Source of the DNA: Euclidia mi
Taxonomy: Eukaryota > Arthropoda > Insecta > Lepidoptera > Erebidae
Assembly (NCBI GenBank): GCA_944739405.2
Contig: OX123183.2
Coordinates: forward strand, 95,866,729 to 95,930,728
Direction: 5' to 3'
Length of the DNA stretch: 64,000 bases
Below are positions 30,480 to 43,500 of this stretch, piece after piece (the first letter of the stretch is position 1; each line of letters begins with the position of its first letter). The notes under the pieces are model-generated. The model ran no database searches and was not told the DNA's origin. It saw nothing but the letters and a program-made list of their open reading frames with translations. Position numbers and translations under genes: made by a program.

Positions 30480-32060
30480 TTTTTTTTTTTTTTTTATCGT
30501 GTGGAAAATGAGTTACCTCATGCCCATCCGACCGGGGAGCGGTCGAAGGGGGTATGTCGGACTCCCACCTGGGTTACCGACTAAAAACCACACGGTGGCT
30601 CCGTAGCTCGACGCCTTGCAGGTACAGCGGGAACTGTGCTGTATTGCTCCGCTGTACCTGTCGCGTCCGTCCCCTTGCTTGGGACGTGTGCCCGGGGAAA
30701 GGCGGGGTGTGCAATGCCTTTCACAGCAGACTGCGCCACATAGTCCGCTGCCTTCTCGGGTCCGCTTGTGGTGGGTCATTAGAGGCTCCCCCTCCAACGC
30801 CCGCAGACCTGAGGAAGAGTCGAGTTCAACGGCCGCTGCCGCCGCCTCGACGCCGCCTTCGCCTGCGAGCGGGGTTGCGTCGTTCACGCTCCCGCTCGGC
30901 GGCCTCCTTCTGGAGCATTACAGCTTCACAGAAGGAGACCATTGCACGCCAATTGTGGGTGTCCTCTACTATTGTCGCTACTACGGCTGGTAGGGACAAA
31001 TCCCTCCCGATTGTAGCGACCAGAGTACTCCGCTCGTCCGCCCACGCGGGGCACACCTCTAGTGTGTGTTGAGCGGAGTCCAGATCGTCATCGCAGTGGT
31101 GGCACTGTGTCGTCTCCTCACGGCCGATCCGACTCAGATACTCACCGAAGCAACCATGCCCGGTAAGTATCCGAGTCAGCCGGAAAGTAGTGCACTCTTT
31201 CGTCTCGAGCCAGGCGTCAAATATTGGCAAAATCGCACCGACGATGCGTTGGCGCGTGCAACGCGGTAGATGCAGCCGCACGCGCCACTCCTCATACGCA
31301 CTTCGGTGCGCATTTCGCCGGCACTCTTCGAGCGTTTCACTCGACGCCTCTCCGCCTACCCGACGAAGGCGAACCTCGTCATAAAGACGGGCATTCACCC
31401 ACGCCAGGAGATCCCACGGCGGGAGGCGCGCAATGACCGTCGCCGCCTCATGGGATATCGTCCTGTAGCCTCGTGCTACCCGAATGGCCACCAACCGCTG
31501 CAGACTGGCTAGGATAGCCCTGCTGCGGGAGGCGCGCGTAAGACGATGATGCCACACGGGCGCCCCATAGAGAACCATGGACCGCACGACGCCACAGTAG
31601 AGGCGGCGAACTTCCTCGCGTGGCCCACCAAGGTTCGGGAGCAGGTGTCGAAGCGCGCCCGCCGCACCACGAACACGGGGGGCCAAGCGCTCGAAGTGGT
31701 CTTCGAACGCCCAGCGAGAGTCCAAAATGAGGCCAAGGTACTTAATAGTACGCCCCACCCGGACTTGTGCACCACAAATTGACACCACAGAGCTGGGTGG
31801 TTCCCGACCCCGAGGAAGGGCATGGAACCATAGCGCCTCAGATTTATGAGGCGCCACTCGAAGGCCCAGCTGGCTGATCGCCGAGACGACCAGTGCCACG
31901 CCACGATTGGCGAGAGCCACGACACTGCGGAAGCCGGTTGTCCCCCGCGCCAGCACCAACGTGTCGTCCGCATAGCAGACGACGCTGACATCAGAGGGGA
32001 GACCGATACGCAGGACCGCATCGAACGTGATGTTCCACAGAAGGGGTCCTAATACGGCCA
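30480..32060 (-). mobile_element. Second 5'-truncated R1-clade LINE
   Basis: The poly(A) tail appears as a 16-base T run at 30480-30495. On the minus strand the element starts about 32060, inside the reverse transcriptase motif VLGPLLWN, and runs through the C-terminal zinc cluster. No clear target duplication was found. It is related to, but distinct from, the copy at 13378-15347. Confidence 0.88.
30826..32060 (-). pseudogene. R1-clade ORF2 C-terminal fragment
   Basis: The open frame covers the reverse transcriptase from VLGPLLWNITFDAVL through the catalytic YADD (plus positions 31973-31984), the SEALWFH and IKYLGLILDSRW motifs, and the R1-type region GYRTISHEAATVIARLPPWDL. It ends with the CCHC-type cluster CHHCDDDLD...HTLEVCPAW and an Arg-rich tail. 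The open frame extends a little further upstream into flanking DNA. It has no stops within the retained part, but the 5' truncation removes ORF1 and the endonuclease. It lies in what should be an intron of the lipase gene, downstream of its exon at 32144-32315. Confidence 0.88.
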
Positions 32061-32143
32061 CAAACTTCAAACTTCCATAGCAGGGAAAATGTTCGGTGAT
32101 GTAAATCATAGCAGAATAATTGCCTTAAAATATAGGTACTTAC

Positions 32144-32774
32144 GCATGTGGTGTTTCCTCTCCGAGTACGACAGCCCGTCTATCAAGCCTTATGCCCAAG
32201 TGTCCGCCCTCCTTAGGACACGTACTATCACAAGGTATGCCAACGAGACGTTTTCTTCTCCTCACGCTTGTCGCGAAGTAGCATGCGCTCATGAAATGAC
32301 TGCAACGGGCAATACCTGCAAATAATACACCGTAAGCCTTTGTAATTTTATTATGTAATTATTTGCTTGTATATTTTTATATGAACTCTGGCTTTTGTGG
32401 TTGAATAATTACAGTCAATCATTTCTTTTACAAATTAATGTTTTGCACAACATAGAGAACTACCTTAGGTTGTCGGCATAAAAAAGTCATAAGTGCTGTG
32501 GCTCGTATTAACAAAAATGCGTATTTTTCTGTTGGGCAAGGTGTGCTTATTAGTTACTTGTTACTACTCAAAATCTACTCACGCATAACATGTCCTCTAC
32601 AGCCAGGTTGTGTTTTGCCTCCATTGATGCAGAAATCTGTATGGCCGATGAGACCAGTCTCACCAAGGAAGCCAGCATTTGTGTGGTACACTTGAACCAC
32701 GTGAGCATCATCCCGAGTTAAACGGAACTGCCTCGACCCGTAGTTTGACACTAAAGGTCTGCCTGGATCTAAGC
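32144..32774 (-). CDS. Pancreatic-type lipase, two internal exons only (partial gene)
   Basis: On the minus strand, exon 32774-32583 encodes the stretch beginning LDPGRPL, with the catalytic-Asp region (LDPGRP), DAHVVQVYHTNAG, IGHTDFCINGGKTQPGC and a GTGAGT donor. Exon 32315-32144 continues in phase: RCSHFMSACYFATSV, VGIPCDSTCP and GHLGIRLDRR, then a GTAAGT donor. These motifs belong to the insect neutral lipase / phospholipase A1 group of the alpha/beta-hydrolase lipases, where the visible His in RCSH is the catalytic histidine. The upstream exons with the signal peptide and nucleophile GHSLG, and the last exon, were not found. The R1 LINE at 30480-32060 sits in the downstream intron. It could be a relic or a gene whose other exons I missed. 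Confidence 0.78.
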
Positions 32775-32825
32775 CTGTGAACAAAGTGATCTTAATTAGT
32801 TACTGCCCCTAATATTGTACCCTAA

Positions 32826-33090
32826 ATGGGCTATAGCCCAGTGGTGTACGTAACGGAATGCCGAGACGATGGTCTCGGGTTCGATCCCTAGGTACCCCGG
32901 GCACACACCTCTGACTTTTCGAAGTTATGTGTGTATTAAAAACGTTAATTATCGCTCGCTTAATAATGTGCCCGGTAGATGGCAATAGGCTCGCCCCCTA
33001 TTACATTGGGACCTAAACATAACTGGCGAAAAGTGGGTGTAATACACCTCTGCCTACCCCTTCGGGGAAAAAAAGGCGTGAAGTTATGTT
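32826..33090 (+). repeat. Full-length tRNA-headed SINE
   Basis: The head has an A box (TATAGCCCAGTGG) and a B box (GGTTCGATCCC), spaced as in polymerase III promoters. The body has GACTTTTCGAAGTTATGTG, GTGCCCGGTAGATGG and CCTACCCCTTCGGGG, and the tail is TTATGTTATG. The body matches 11215-11400. Confidence 0.88.
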
Positions 33091-34536
33091 ATGTAAATAA
33101 TATGTAGTACCTACCTATTTACTATGATGGAGTAATTATTCATATTGGGAGGATTTTATTCGTATAGGGGCAATAGCATGTCTACAGCACATACAAGAAA
33201 TAAGTCTACACCCGACCTTTGAAGAAGAACGCAGGTTTGTTAAAATTATCAATACATCGGAAATTGTTTTTGCGACAATAAATTAATGTAAATATTAAAG
33301 TAAAATGAGCTGGATAATATAAGAGAGTGAATGCGTCTTCTTATCTTTATGTCTTTCATTCATCCTAACAGCGTGTTTGCATGATTACACTGAAGTGATT
33401 AGGTATCCAGAATCTAAAATTTGAAACGTTCTAATTTTGTTCATCTGAGCCCAAATAATTTGATAACACCGTATGCATAATCCAACTTTATCGGAGTTTA
33501 GTTAAAATTTAACCAAAAAAAACGATATTATTTTTAAGTTTGTTTTCAAACACAATGTATTTTTTCAAAAGCTGTTTTCAATAACAATCGTTATCTTATT
33601 TATGTGAAATGTGTAGTAGCTTAATATTACATAACTGAATACCACTCCAGTGAGAGTAGTATGCAATAGTTTATAAATATCAAATATTATTATTGATTAG
33701 ATAACGCGAACTTTGACCCACCAACATAATAAACATTTTTATCGAGTGCCTTATATAACATTCTATCTACTTTCATTAGCGCGAGTACAGTTATAAACAT
33801 CTAGCTACCAGTGATAATAATAAAGGTATAATCTAGAAAATAAATTAATCCACTTTTAAGACTCGTCTGCCTGTATTTAATAATAAATATTCTTTTCAAA
33901 CATAATTTAGTCTACAAGATCTTACATAAATGTATATACATATGATGTACCTGTCTTTTCATAGTTGTTCATCAACATACAAATAACAATAAACTAAGAA
34001 GTGTAATTTCTTAGTTTATTGTCCTTGTCCTCATTATCATAACTTTTTCAGTAATTAACAGTTTTGTAATGCAATATTATTATATTCTGCACTATCACAC
34101 AGCCCAGCTCGCTAAAATCATACAACACTACCGACCTAATCAACAGTAGGTATGGAAATTATGACCATTGAAACTCAATAAGCTGAGAGCACTAGCTAAA
34201 TTAGTCCGTGCATGGCTGAGAATTCAGTAAAAGTGTCTGTGAATCTGATGACAGAAGAAACTCAACTCTTACAATTGCAATTTTAATAGTTGCAGTGTTC
34301 CACAGTGTAGCAGAAATATACCCTTCTCCAGTTAATCTATAAAACTAAGATCCGGCTGTGCCCTGGGTGTCGTGTCGTAGATTAGAGATACTTATTTTTA
34401 AGAGCTTGTTTATCGGTATTTACATTATCGTTCTCTTATCACAACGTACACAATGTTATATTACGGAGGAGACTGCCGCGTAATACAATTACATTTGGGA
34501 TACCACAGACGACGCACTCATCTAAACGGCTTCATA
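33091..34536. other. Intergenic DNA upstream of ALDH gene A
   Basis: This should contain the promoter of the ALDH gene that starts at 34537, but I could not place a TATA box or initiator with confidence. A short perfect inverted repeat lies at 33986-34022. No lipase exon was found on the minus strand here. Confidence 0.4.
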
Positions 34537-37500
34537 ATGGTGAAAGTTGACATCAAATACACGAAGGTATTTATTTAATTATTTTACTTAATATTTACAC
34601 AGAACGACATTAGAATATAGAGTGTTAGGTGTGTCTTAACTAAACTGTTTAGTCTATAATCCTACTGCCTTTCTTAGGTCATATGTTTATTAAAAAGAAA
34701 ATTAATTAATGTTCTTTTAATAGTTTTTATTAATGGCTCCGGCAAGGCTGCCCTAAAAATATGCATGCAAGTAAAAAAAACAATAAAATATTATAGTTTA
34801 AATAGTTTTCTTTCAAATAATTGATATTCTATTAGAATATAAATTATTTTTTTAAATATTTTCATAAAAAACATGATACTTGAAATCTAGCAATGGTTCA
34901 CGTTACAGTTATTTGAAGCTTTTCTTCGATGATATTGACTCTGACCGTTAAATTCCTAAGTTCTTCTTCAGTCTTCTTATAGTAACTACTACTATTGCTC
35001 GCACAGCTTTGATAGGAGGATTAATAACATCATTTACGTAGTCCAATTACAGGGAGCATGCAGAGAAGTTAAATGCAAATATACCTAACCATATGTTACG
35101 AAGTATTATTAAAAACCATTAAACAAATTTAGAAACTCACATATCTGGGCTTGTAAATGTTGTTTGTATGAACCATAAGATTGTAAAATATTGTAACGAC
35201 CCATTCGCAAACATTGACACTGTCAAAGTTTTAACATATTTATGTAATTAAGAAATCTAGTTTAGCACATTATTACCATACCTACTAACTGCTTTGCGCG
35301 GTTTCACCACATATATTTTTACTCGACAATAGCGTCTCCTATTATTTACTTGAACCGGTTTTGTTTAATTATTTCGTTTCACGAATGCAAAATTGGATTT
35401 TTAAGTACAACTCCATATTTTTGTGGGTTAAAATGTAGCCTATGTAGGCTATGTAGCGGTTTTTCCGGGACTTCATCAGTGTCGGAACTCGTTGTCATCC
35501 ATGGTCACTGCTGCTACATAGATGATACAGAAGTGGTAATGGGGGTGGGACTAATGGTGGGAATGTAGCCCTACAAACTTCTCGATCTTCCAGCTTTCCA
35601 GTATTCAAATCGAATAAGCCACTCTTAACAATCTCGGACAAACAGCATTATAGACAGACAGACAAAAATGTTAAAACTAGTTGTTTACAGATAATACTTT
35701 TCTTACATACAACATTAAACTAAATGAATATGAGTTTTCAATATATTCCAAAGGGACACCTATCTCCTGTTCAATTAGAATCTTAGTAGAGCCTTGCTAA
35801 CTTCAGTAAGACTCTACTTCATACAATTATTCAGAAATGTACTGTCGGTTACGGTTCGAATATTTTTGAAGCATCCATAACATAGTACTTAATCAAATAT
35901 TTTTAATCAGACTAGATGTCCGCAGCAACGCCCGCACATTTTATTTAAATTTAACAGGTTCTTTCAGATCCCGTAGGAATATTGGCAAATCCTTTCTTAG
36001 TGCACCCATATCGACCCCAAGGAACATACATGCCAAATTTCAGTTTCTTGCGTCCAATAGCTTTGACTGTGCGTTGTCAGTAACAAAAGAATTTTATGTG
36101 TATATATGTAGATTGATTCATAATTTTCCCTTAGAAAATTTTAAGTTACTTTTACATCATAACACTCTATAACTCAGTTATTTTCTCGCACATTTCATTT
36201 TATATGCCACTATCGGTAGCTCAATAAAACGTCTCATTGTGGTTACCAACGAGCTGTAATTTCAGACTTCCGTATCAAGTACTCGAATACAATCGAATAC
36301 ATTTGTGTGGCTTACGTTACCACAATAGACGATTCTTAGTTGAGTCTGCATTGTATGGATGTAATGGATTTTCATTTGAAGCACTAACAATTGGATTTAG
36401 TCAGGTGAAAAATGAGACGCAACGTTTTTTTTAGTTACGTTATTGTTTGCAGATAACAGGTCGATTGCTTCTATGTAACAAAAAGTATAGATGGAAAAAG
36501 AAAATTTCTAACTTGATGTTCTGCACAAGCCATCGCCAATTCGCCATTGAACTTGAATTATACACAACCCATGAAATCGTATCCCAAATGTAATAGCGAC
36601 TACTTCTTCGTAATTTGGATATGTTATCTATGACGTCTTTTAAAGTAACCGTTTATGGTAAAATTATAAAATTGTTAGTTGCGTAATCAATTCTAATTTT
36701 ATTACCGTATCCTTAATAGAGGCTATGTACAATTTTGCTAATGTTTAGATGCCTGTTTGTCTGTAATTGCATATTTGTTTTATTACAAGTGCCACAAAAA
36801 TAACAATATTTTGTTAAGAGTTTATTTTTGGTTCTAACATAATCATCGCCCTTCTGCTCTTAGTTGTTTATCAACAACGAGTGGGTGAACGCTGTAAGCA
36901 AGAAGGCCTTCCCTACTATCAACCCCCAAGATGAGACAGTGATCACACAAGTAGCTGAAGGCGACAAGGTAATCATCTGAGGTTTTTATTTTTAATTTAA
37001 GGCATAAAAAATAATCCCGTAGAATAAATGATTCATGATGGCCAAACCTGGTAACATTTAAGGCATTTATATTACTACTACTACTCATAATCATTTGTAA
37101 ACAAGTTTGTGTAACTGTACTATAATCAGTAAAACACTTATAACATTTTATTTATTTTATACATGTTCTGTTCTTCATACATATTTTTACGTACAGGCTG
37201 ATATAGAATTGGCCGTAGCTGCAGCCAAGAAGGCATTCCAGCGTTACGCCGAGTGGCGCACCATCGATGCCTCCCAGAGATGTTATCTGATCCTCAAATT
37301 GGCTGACCTCTTTGAGCGAGACGTGAAGTACTTGGCGGAACTAGAGACCCTAGACTGTGGCAAGCCCGTCAAACATTCCTATGACCAAATTTTGCAGGCT
37401 GCTAAAGTCCTCAGATACTACGCTGGCAAAGCTGATAAAATTCTAGGCAACACAATTCCTGCAGGTAAACTAGCTCTTGAAATTTAAAGCAACAGTGAAA

Positions 37501-40500
37501 ATAACATTATTTCGAATGGCTGAAATATTTACATAGACAAGCCTCATGGTTACTAGTTAGAAGTCATGTTTATTCGACGACCGGTTGGCGACGCGGGAGT
37601 GTAAGCGACTGCTACGCCAAAGGTCGCGGGTTCGATTCCCGCTCAAGTCAAACATTTGTGTGTATGAACATGAATGTTGTCTTGGTCTGGTGTTTCTATG
37701 TATAATATGTATGTATTTACAAAAAAAAAGTATATATTATGTATGTTTATCCATTGTCTAGTACCCATAGCACAAGCTTCTGCTTAGTTTGGGACTAGAT
37801 AGTGTTGTGTGTATAAGAAATTTAGGGCGCGTTATTTAGGGCTACAGATGAATAAGTATACAGAGTGTTTGGTTATTCGACTAATTCCTTGAAGGAGGTT
37901 ATATTTGAGGTCATTTGCAACAATTTTACCCCCCGTCAACTAAGGGTCCAAAATTAACGATTTCTGAGATATCGAAGATTAAAGATTTTTTTGAAATTTT
38001 CCACCTAGTCATCAAAAGAATAGAAATAAAAAAAATATTCACTTTTTGGCTTTAAATTTACTTTTTGGAAAGCTTGTTAACTAGCAATTGTTTTAAATAA
38101 AAAATGTGGTTAAAATATATTAATATTTTAGAAATAAAGGGCCCTAAGTGACGAGTTTCGTCACTTAGGACCCTTTTTTTTACTTTTTTATGATTTTCTG
38201 AAAGTTAAAATGATTTAATAAAAAAAAAATGTAATACACTTGACGTACAAACTAATTAAAAAATATCAAGGGTTTATTACCTTTCGATATTGGTACAATA
38301 ATTATAGTCCACTTTTATAACAATAAAAAAATACGAGCCGATTTCTTAACAAAAGCAGAAGATTTCTTACATGAATTCATCATCACATCATAACCATTCT
38401 CGATTTTTCAAAATTGAGTTTTTTATTTTTTTGTCTCTAAACTATTCCCATCGACAAATAAATAATACGCTCACATTTATGTATATGGTTATGAACAGAT
38501 CTAAAGTAAAGCGACTGCCCTCTGACCTCCGCAACCATAGTAGTAGGTAGGAACTTGATCGACGCTCTCCGAGTGGCAGTCTGTTGGTTCACTGCTTCTT
38601 ACTTACGAAACGTTTGTATTATTCTATACTAGAGGACGCCAGCAGCGACGCCTGCGCATTTTTTTTAATTTATCTGTTTTGACCGATCCCGTGGGTATTT
38701 CGGGAAATCCCGTCTTAGTGCACCCCTACGATCCTCAAGGAACATACATGCCTTTCAGCTTCCTGCGCCCAATAGTTTTGGCTGTAGCTTGTCTGTCAGT
38801 CAGTCAGTAACGCAAGAATTAGAAGATAAGATACTACATACATCAGTTAAATAAAGTCGCAATGTTTCAGACGGAGAGGTCTTAACCTTCACCCTGAAGG
38901 AACCGGTGGGTGTGTGTGCAGCAATCTTGCCATGGAACTATCCAATTCCGATGTTAACTTGGAAAATCGCTCCTGCCCTGGCTGCAGGTACGTCTTTCAT
39001 ATTTTATTTTACCTACTGCCTAAAACTATTATATCAAAATAAATACTTTATCGATAACACAGTGTCGCCTTACACCCAAATACGGTCCAATATTGATGTA
39101 GGTTAGAGTCAAATTGTCGCTATTTCCTTTCATAATTTATATTTTCGAATCAAATACATATACGAGCAACATTGACCGCGCAGTACAAGAAATAGAATTA
39201 AATAAACACGATACACAAAATAATTATATATTTTTAAATGTGTAGGTTGCACTTTGGTCATAAAGCCCGCTGAACAGACTCCCCTGACCGCTCTGGCCGT
39301 GGCTGCCCTGGTCAAGGAAGCTGGCTTCCCACCAGGCGTGCTTAATGTAGTACCCGGCTACGGACCAACGGCTGGCGCAGCCCTAGTCCACCACCCTGAC
39401 GTCGACAAGATTGCCTTCACCGGATCTACAGAAGTAAATAAAATCTAATATAGCTGTAACTTTACCAGAGGATAAATTGGCTATGGCTTCCTTTACAATT
39501 CATGGTAGTAAGAATTAGGTACCATATACATAGGTAAATTAAGAGGGACCATAGTGCCTCCTAGTATTTTGTGCTGTATTCATATTTCGTGAAGGAAAAT
39601 GTGAGGAAACCTGAATGTCTAAGAATTCTTCATATAATGTTCTCGAAAGACATGTGAAGTCTGCCAACCTGCACTTGGCCAGCGTAGGGGACTATGGCCT
39701 TACCATTCTCATATTGAGAAGAAGCCCGATCCCAGTATTGGGACTCTTATATACAGGTGCGATGATGATGATAATCCCTCTTATTCCATATGGTACGTAA
39801 AGTACAATAAGAACAAATTTCATTCATACGAGCAATGCCTGAAATATCTTGACTCTTTCTGATTCTGTTGAATAATAGAGTAATTTTGCTCCTAAATTTA
39901 TTTATTCGAATCAAGAAAATACACGAGTACATTATTATTTAAACAGTATTGCATTGCATTAGTTAATCTAAAATGTGTATGTGTCACATATATGTAGGCA
40001 AACAGAAATCATTTTAGCAGCAGATCTCTAATCTACATGATTTTGCTTAGTTTACAATTTATGTCCGCAATATAAACGCAATTCATAACCTCGTAAAGTT
40101 TACTAATTAGTTTTGTTAACACCTCGAAGTTCGTAATCTCCCGATTACATGTCGTCGTGGAAAATTGAGGAAAGCGATAACGAAGTAGTTTTGAATAGCT
40201 CTCAGGCTTGATGAAACTGTTACCTTATTTGACGATAGGGATAGGTTTAATAAAATAGGAGGTCTGCAGAAAATATTCATAAAAAATGTTTTCTTCATTT
40301 TTGCTAAACCTAAGCGGGTTCATTAGTAGCCAGTAGAATATTATAATAAATAGGCAAATGCTACAGACAGCGAAGACAACCATGGTAACATACAAGGTAA
40401 ACAAATAAAGCAATTGCTCATTGTTTAGAACTAGTCTATCTTGTGACTTTGACCATATTTATATATTACATTATTTGCAAGCATTCTGTTGGTAAAGCAG

Positions 40501-43500
40501 CCCGGCTCACAGTACCATTACACATTTGATACATGAACGAAATACTCAAGCTTTTCATTAATTTCATTAATCATTCCCAGGTCGGCAAGTATATCGTGAG
40601 CTCTGCATCTGCGACAAATCTCAAGCGTGTGACACTAGAGCTCGGAGGCAAGAGCCCTCTGGTTGTGTTCGATGATGCTGAGGGTAAATAACACTTTCTT
40701 TTGTAATAAAATATCACCCGGCACTAGAAACAATGTCATTGTTGTAGGCGACATTGCTGATATTAAAACTTCAGACGCAAAAGAATCAGTCCTGGTACAG
40801 CTATTTATGCTCCATATAAAATTCATCATTCATCAGCTTTGGCTCAAAACTTAGTTGCAATTTTGATTTATTTAAGTTGGCAATCTGTGTGGTCATTACT
40901 AATGAAGATACACGATGATGATACAATTATTTCTTATTTCTATCTGTTCATAAGTGCAAACTGAATAATATTGACGACTGAAAACAGCTCGCTGTTCTGA
41001 ATAACACTGTAATAGTTCTGAATAATAATGTGACACGAAGCACGAAAACAAATTAAACAACGCAGAATGGCCTTCAGCCAATATAAACACTTATAATATA
41101 ATAATTCAACCACGAACCTGACTACGTTTATTCGAATTGGACGAAATAAATGTACTGTTGGATCAATTGTAGTAACTTGCCTTTAATTGAATGGGCGTTG
41201 GCACATAATTACTGTCACATGTTGTATGGTGTGTTAATAAAACTACAGTTTCTTTTGTTATTTAAAAAAAACCAAGCACATATTATAATGAAAGATAATA
41301 AATAAATAATCTTAAGATTTCGAATGTGAATAAATAATAAAGATATGTTTCGAAAGTAAATCACATGTGAATACAAATGTGTGTCAACTTTCAACAATAA
41401 CTTGATTAGATTGGACTCAAGATATAGTGGTACCAGAATCATAGACCAGAATAATTAGTAATAGGGAAGGAGCGAGCGCACTAATTTTTAAAATGTCGGT
41501 GCTGTTACTTGCCTAATAGTGGTAACTTGTGTGCATTTTAACAGTTTCACTGTCCCGTGGATCATTGTGTATTTGATTTATAACAATTGATCTTTTATTG
41601 CTTCTCGCTAGGCAGCAAATTAATTCAATATAAAAATTAAATGAATTAAATATCAGGATCCTCAAGGTCACAGATCCCAGACCAATACAGTTCAAATATT
41701 CTTAAAATAAAAATCTATTTGACACTAGTCGACGCCAGCGGTTTCGCACGCAATTATTTTCGAATTTCCCGTTTTGCCCGATCCCGTGGGAATTTCGGGA
41801 AATCCCGTCTTAGTGCACCCCTACGGTCCCCAAGGAACATACATGTCAAATTTCAGCTTCTTGCGTCAAGTAGTTTCGGCTGTAGCTTGTCTGTCAGTCA
41901 GTCAGTAACGCAAGGATTTTATATATACTGATAACTACTCATAGCAGAGTGAAGAAATGGATATTTGTACAATAAAAGAAGTTCATTAAAAAGCCAATCG
42001 CATTCGTCTCTTCAACTAGGTACGTGTTTGTGAGCTCTTTCTAGCGAGTGAGATATGGAGTATCTCTTATTATGCGTAAATACTCGAAAAGTACATATAA
42101 CAGTCAGTCTTAAGATTGATACGCAGCTCAACGTTGATACAATGAATAGAGGCCACGTCCTCTCGAGCCCTACTGGATATTCATAGCCTCAAACTCATTT
42201 GAATGCCACTTATATGCAATTAACAGTTCACATTCGTGTTACCACACCTACGATAGAAACTATTATCTTACACATGTTTTAATACAAATTTATATTAACA
42301 GTTGATAAAGCGGCGGAAATAGCTCACAACGCTTGTTTCGAAAACGGGGGTCAGTGCTGTTCAGCTGGTAGCAGGACCTTCGTACAAGCAGGCATCTACG
42401 ACAAGTTTGTCGCCAAAGCCGCTGAGATCGCCAAGAAAAGGAAAGTTGGCAACCCATTCGAAGATGTCGCACAAGGACCTCAGGTAACAATCAGCATAAT
42501 ATGAAATTGTATAACAGTAGACACATAGTGCGACTAGTTTTGATCTCAATCGCTGAGTTTGAGTTTTGCATTTATAACCTCGTTGTGGTCATCGCACAAT
42601 AATGTTTGATGCAATATACAGACTGCGTGAATACCTTGCACTACGCTTGGGTCGACAGCTACAGCGACGCGACACCTAATCAGCTTTACTTGAATGATTG
42701 AAGTTGTCTGTGCATCATCCCTAATACTATCCTCCACTGATAAGGATGGACAAGCATTACAGCAGCCTGTCAGTTAGAATAGTACTTCAAAATGAAAGCT
42801 CAATCCAGACGCTATGTCTCTCTCTTAAAATTCGGACGCCAGATTATTTCGAAAGTCTCACGTCTCATGGAACCTGAAATATTCCTACGTCGTCATTCAA
42901 ATTCTAAAATCAGCATGGATTTTCAAATTTGAAGAAAATTTAATTGTATCCACAGTCTTTTCAGAATGATTACACTTGTAATGATGCTCGCCGATATTCG
43001 TAACTTAAACTTGGTAGAATTTGGATAGCAAATGAGTTTTGCTACTATACATCTGCACAAACAAGCTTATACACTACATTTCATACGTACATTTCCGTTA
43101 TTTACAGGTGGAGTTAGAAATGTTTAACAAGGTGATGGGCTTCATTGACGCGGGCAAAAAAGGAGGAGCACGTTGCGTTGCCGGTGGCGAACGACAAGGC
43201 AATAAAGGATTCTTCATCCAACCTACTGTCTTTGCGGACGTTAAAGATGATATGAAAATAGCCAAGGAAGAGGTAAGATAGCAACTAAAGCTATTTGAAC
43301 TAAGATCTTGCAGATTATCTACGCATATGATATTTTCTTTATGTATGATTTACACTCTATTCATTAGATTTTGGACCAAGTTTGCTTTATTCATCACGTC
43401 ATAATTAGCATTTTTATAAATATGTGCTATCACGTCTATTCTAGGATTGCTTCTACCCGGCGATAAAAAAATGCCGTTATTAGAATATTACTTTAATTAT

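Noticed and set aside
35350..35568. 72-codon cysteine-rich open frame in ALDH intron 1
   Set aside because: Lies in dispersed-repeat-like DNA (GGTTTCACCAC; CTATGTAGGCTATGTAG); no signal peptide or splice support.
36228..36430. Possible terminal inverted repeats (AAACGTCTCATT and AATGAGACGCAACGTTT)
   Set aside because: The match needs a gap and is short; no target duplication was found.
37565..37650. Possible tRNA gene (cloverleaf-like region with GGTTCGATTCC)
   Set aside because: The tRNA-like part is the head of a SINE that continues for about 200 bases and lacks a clean acceptor stem.
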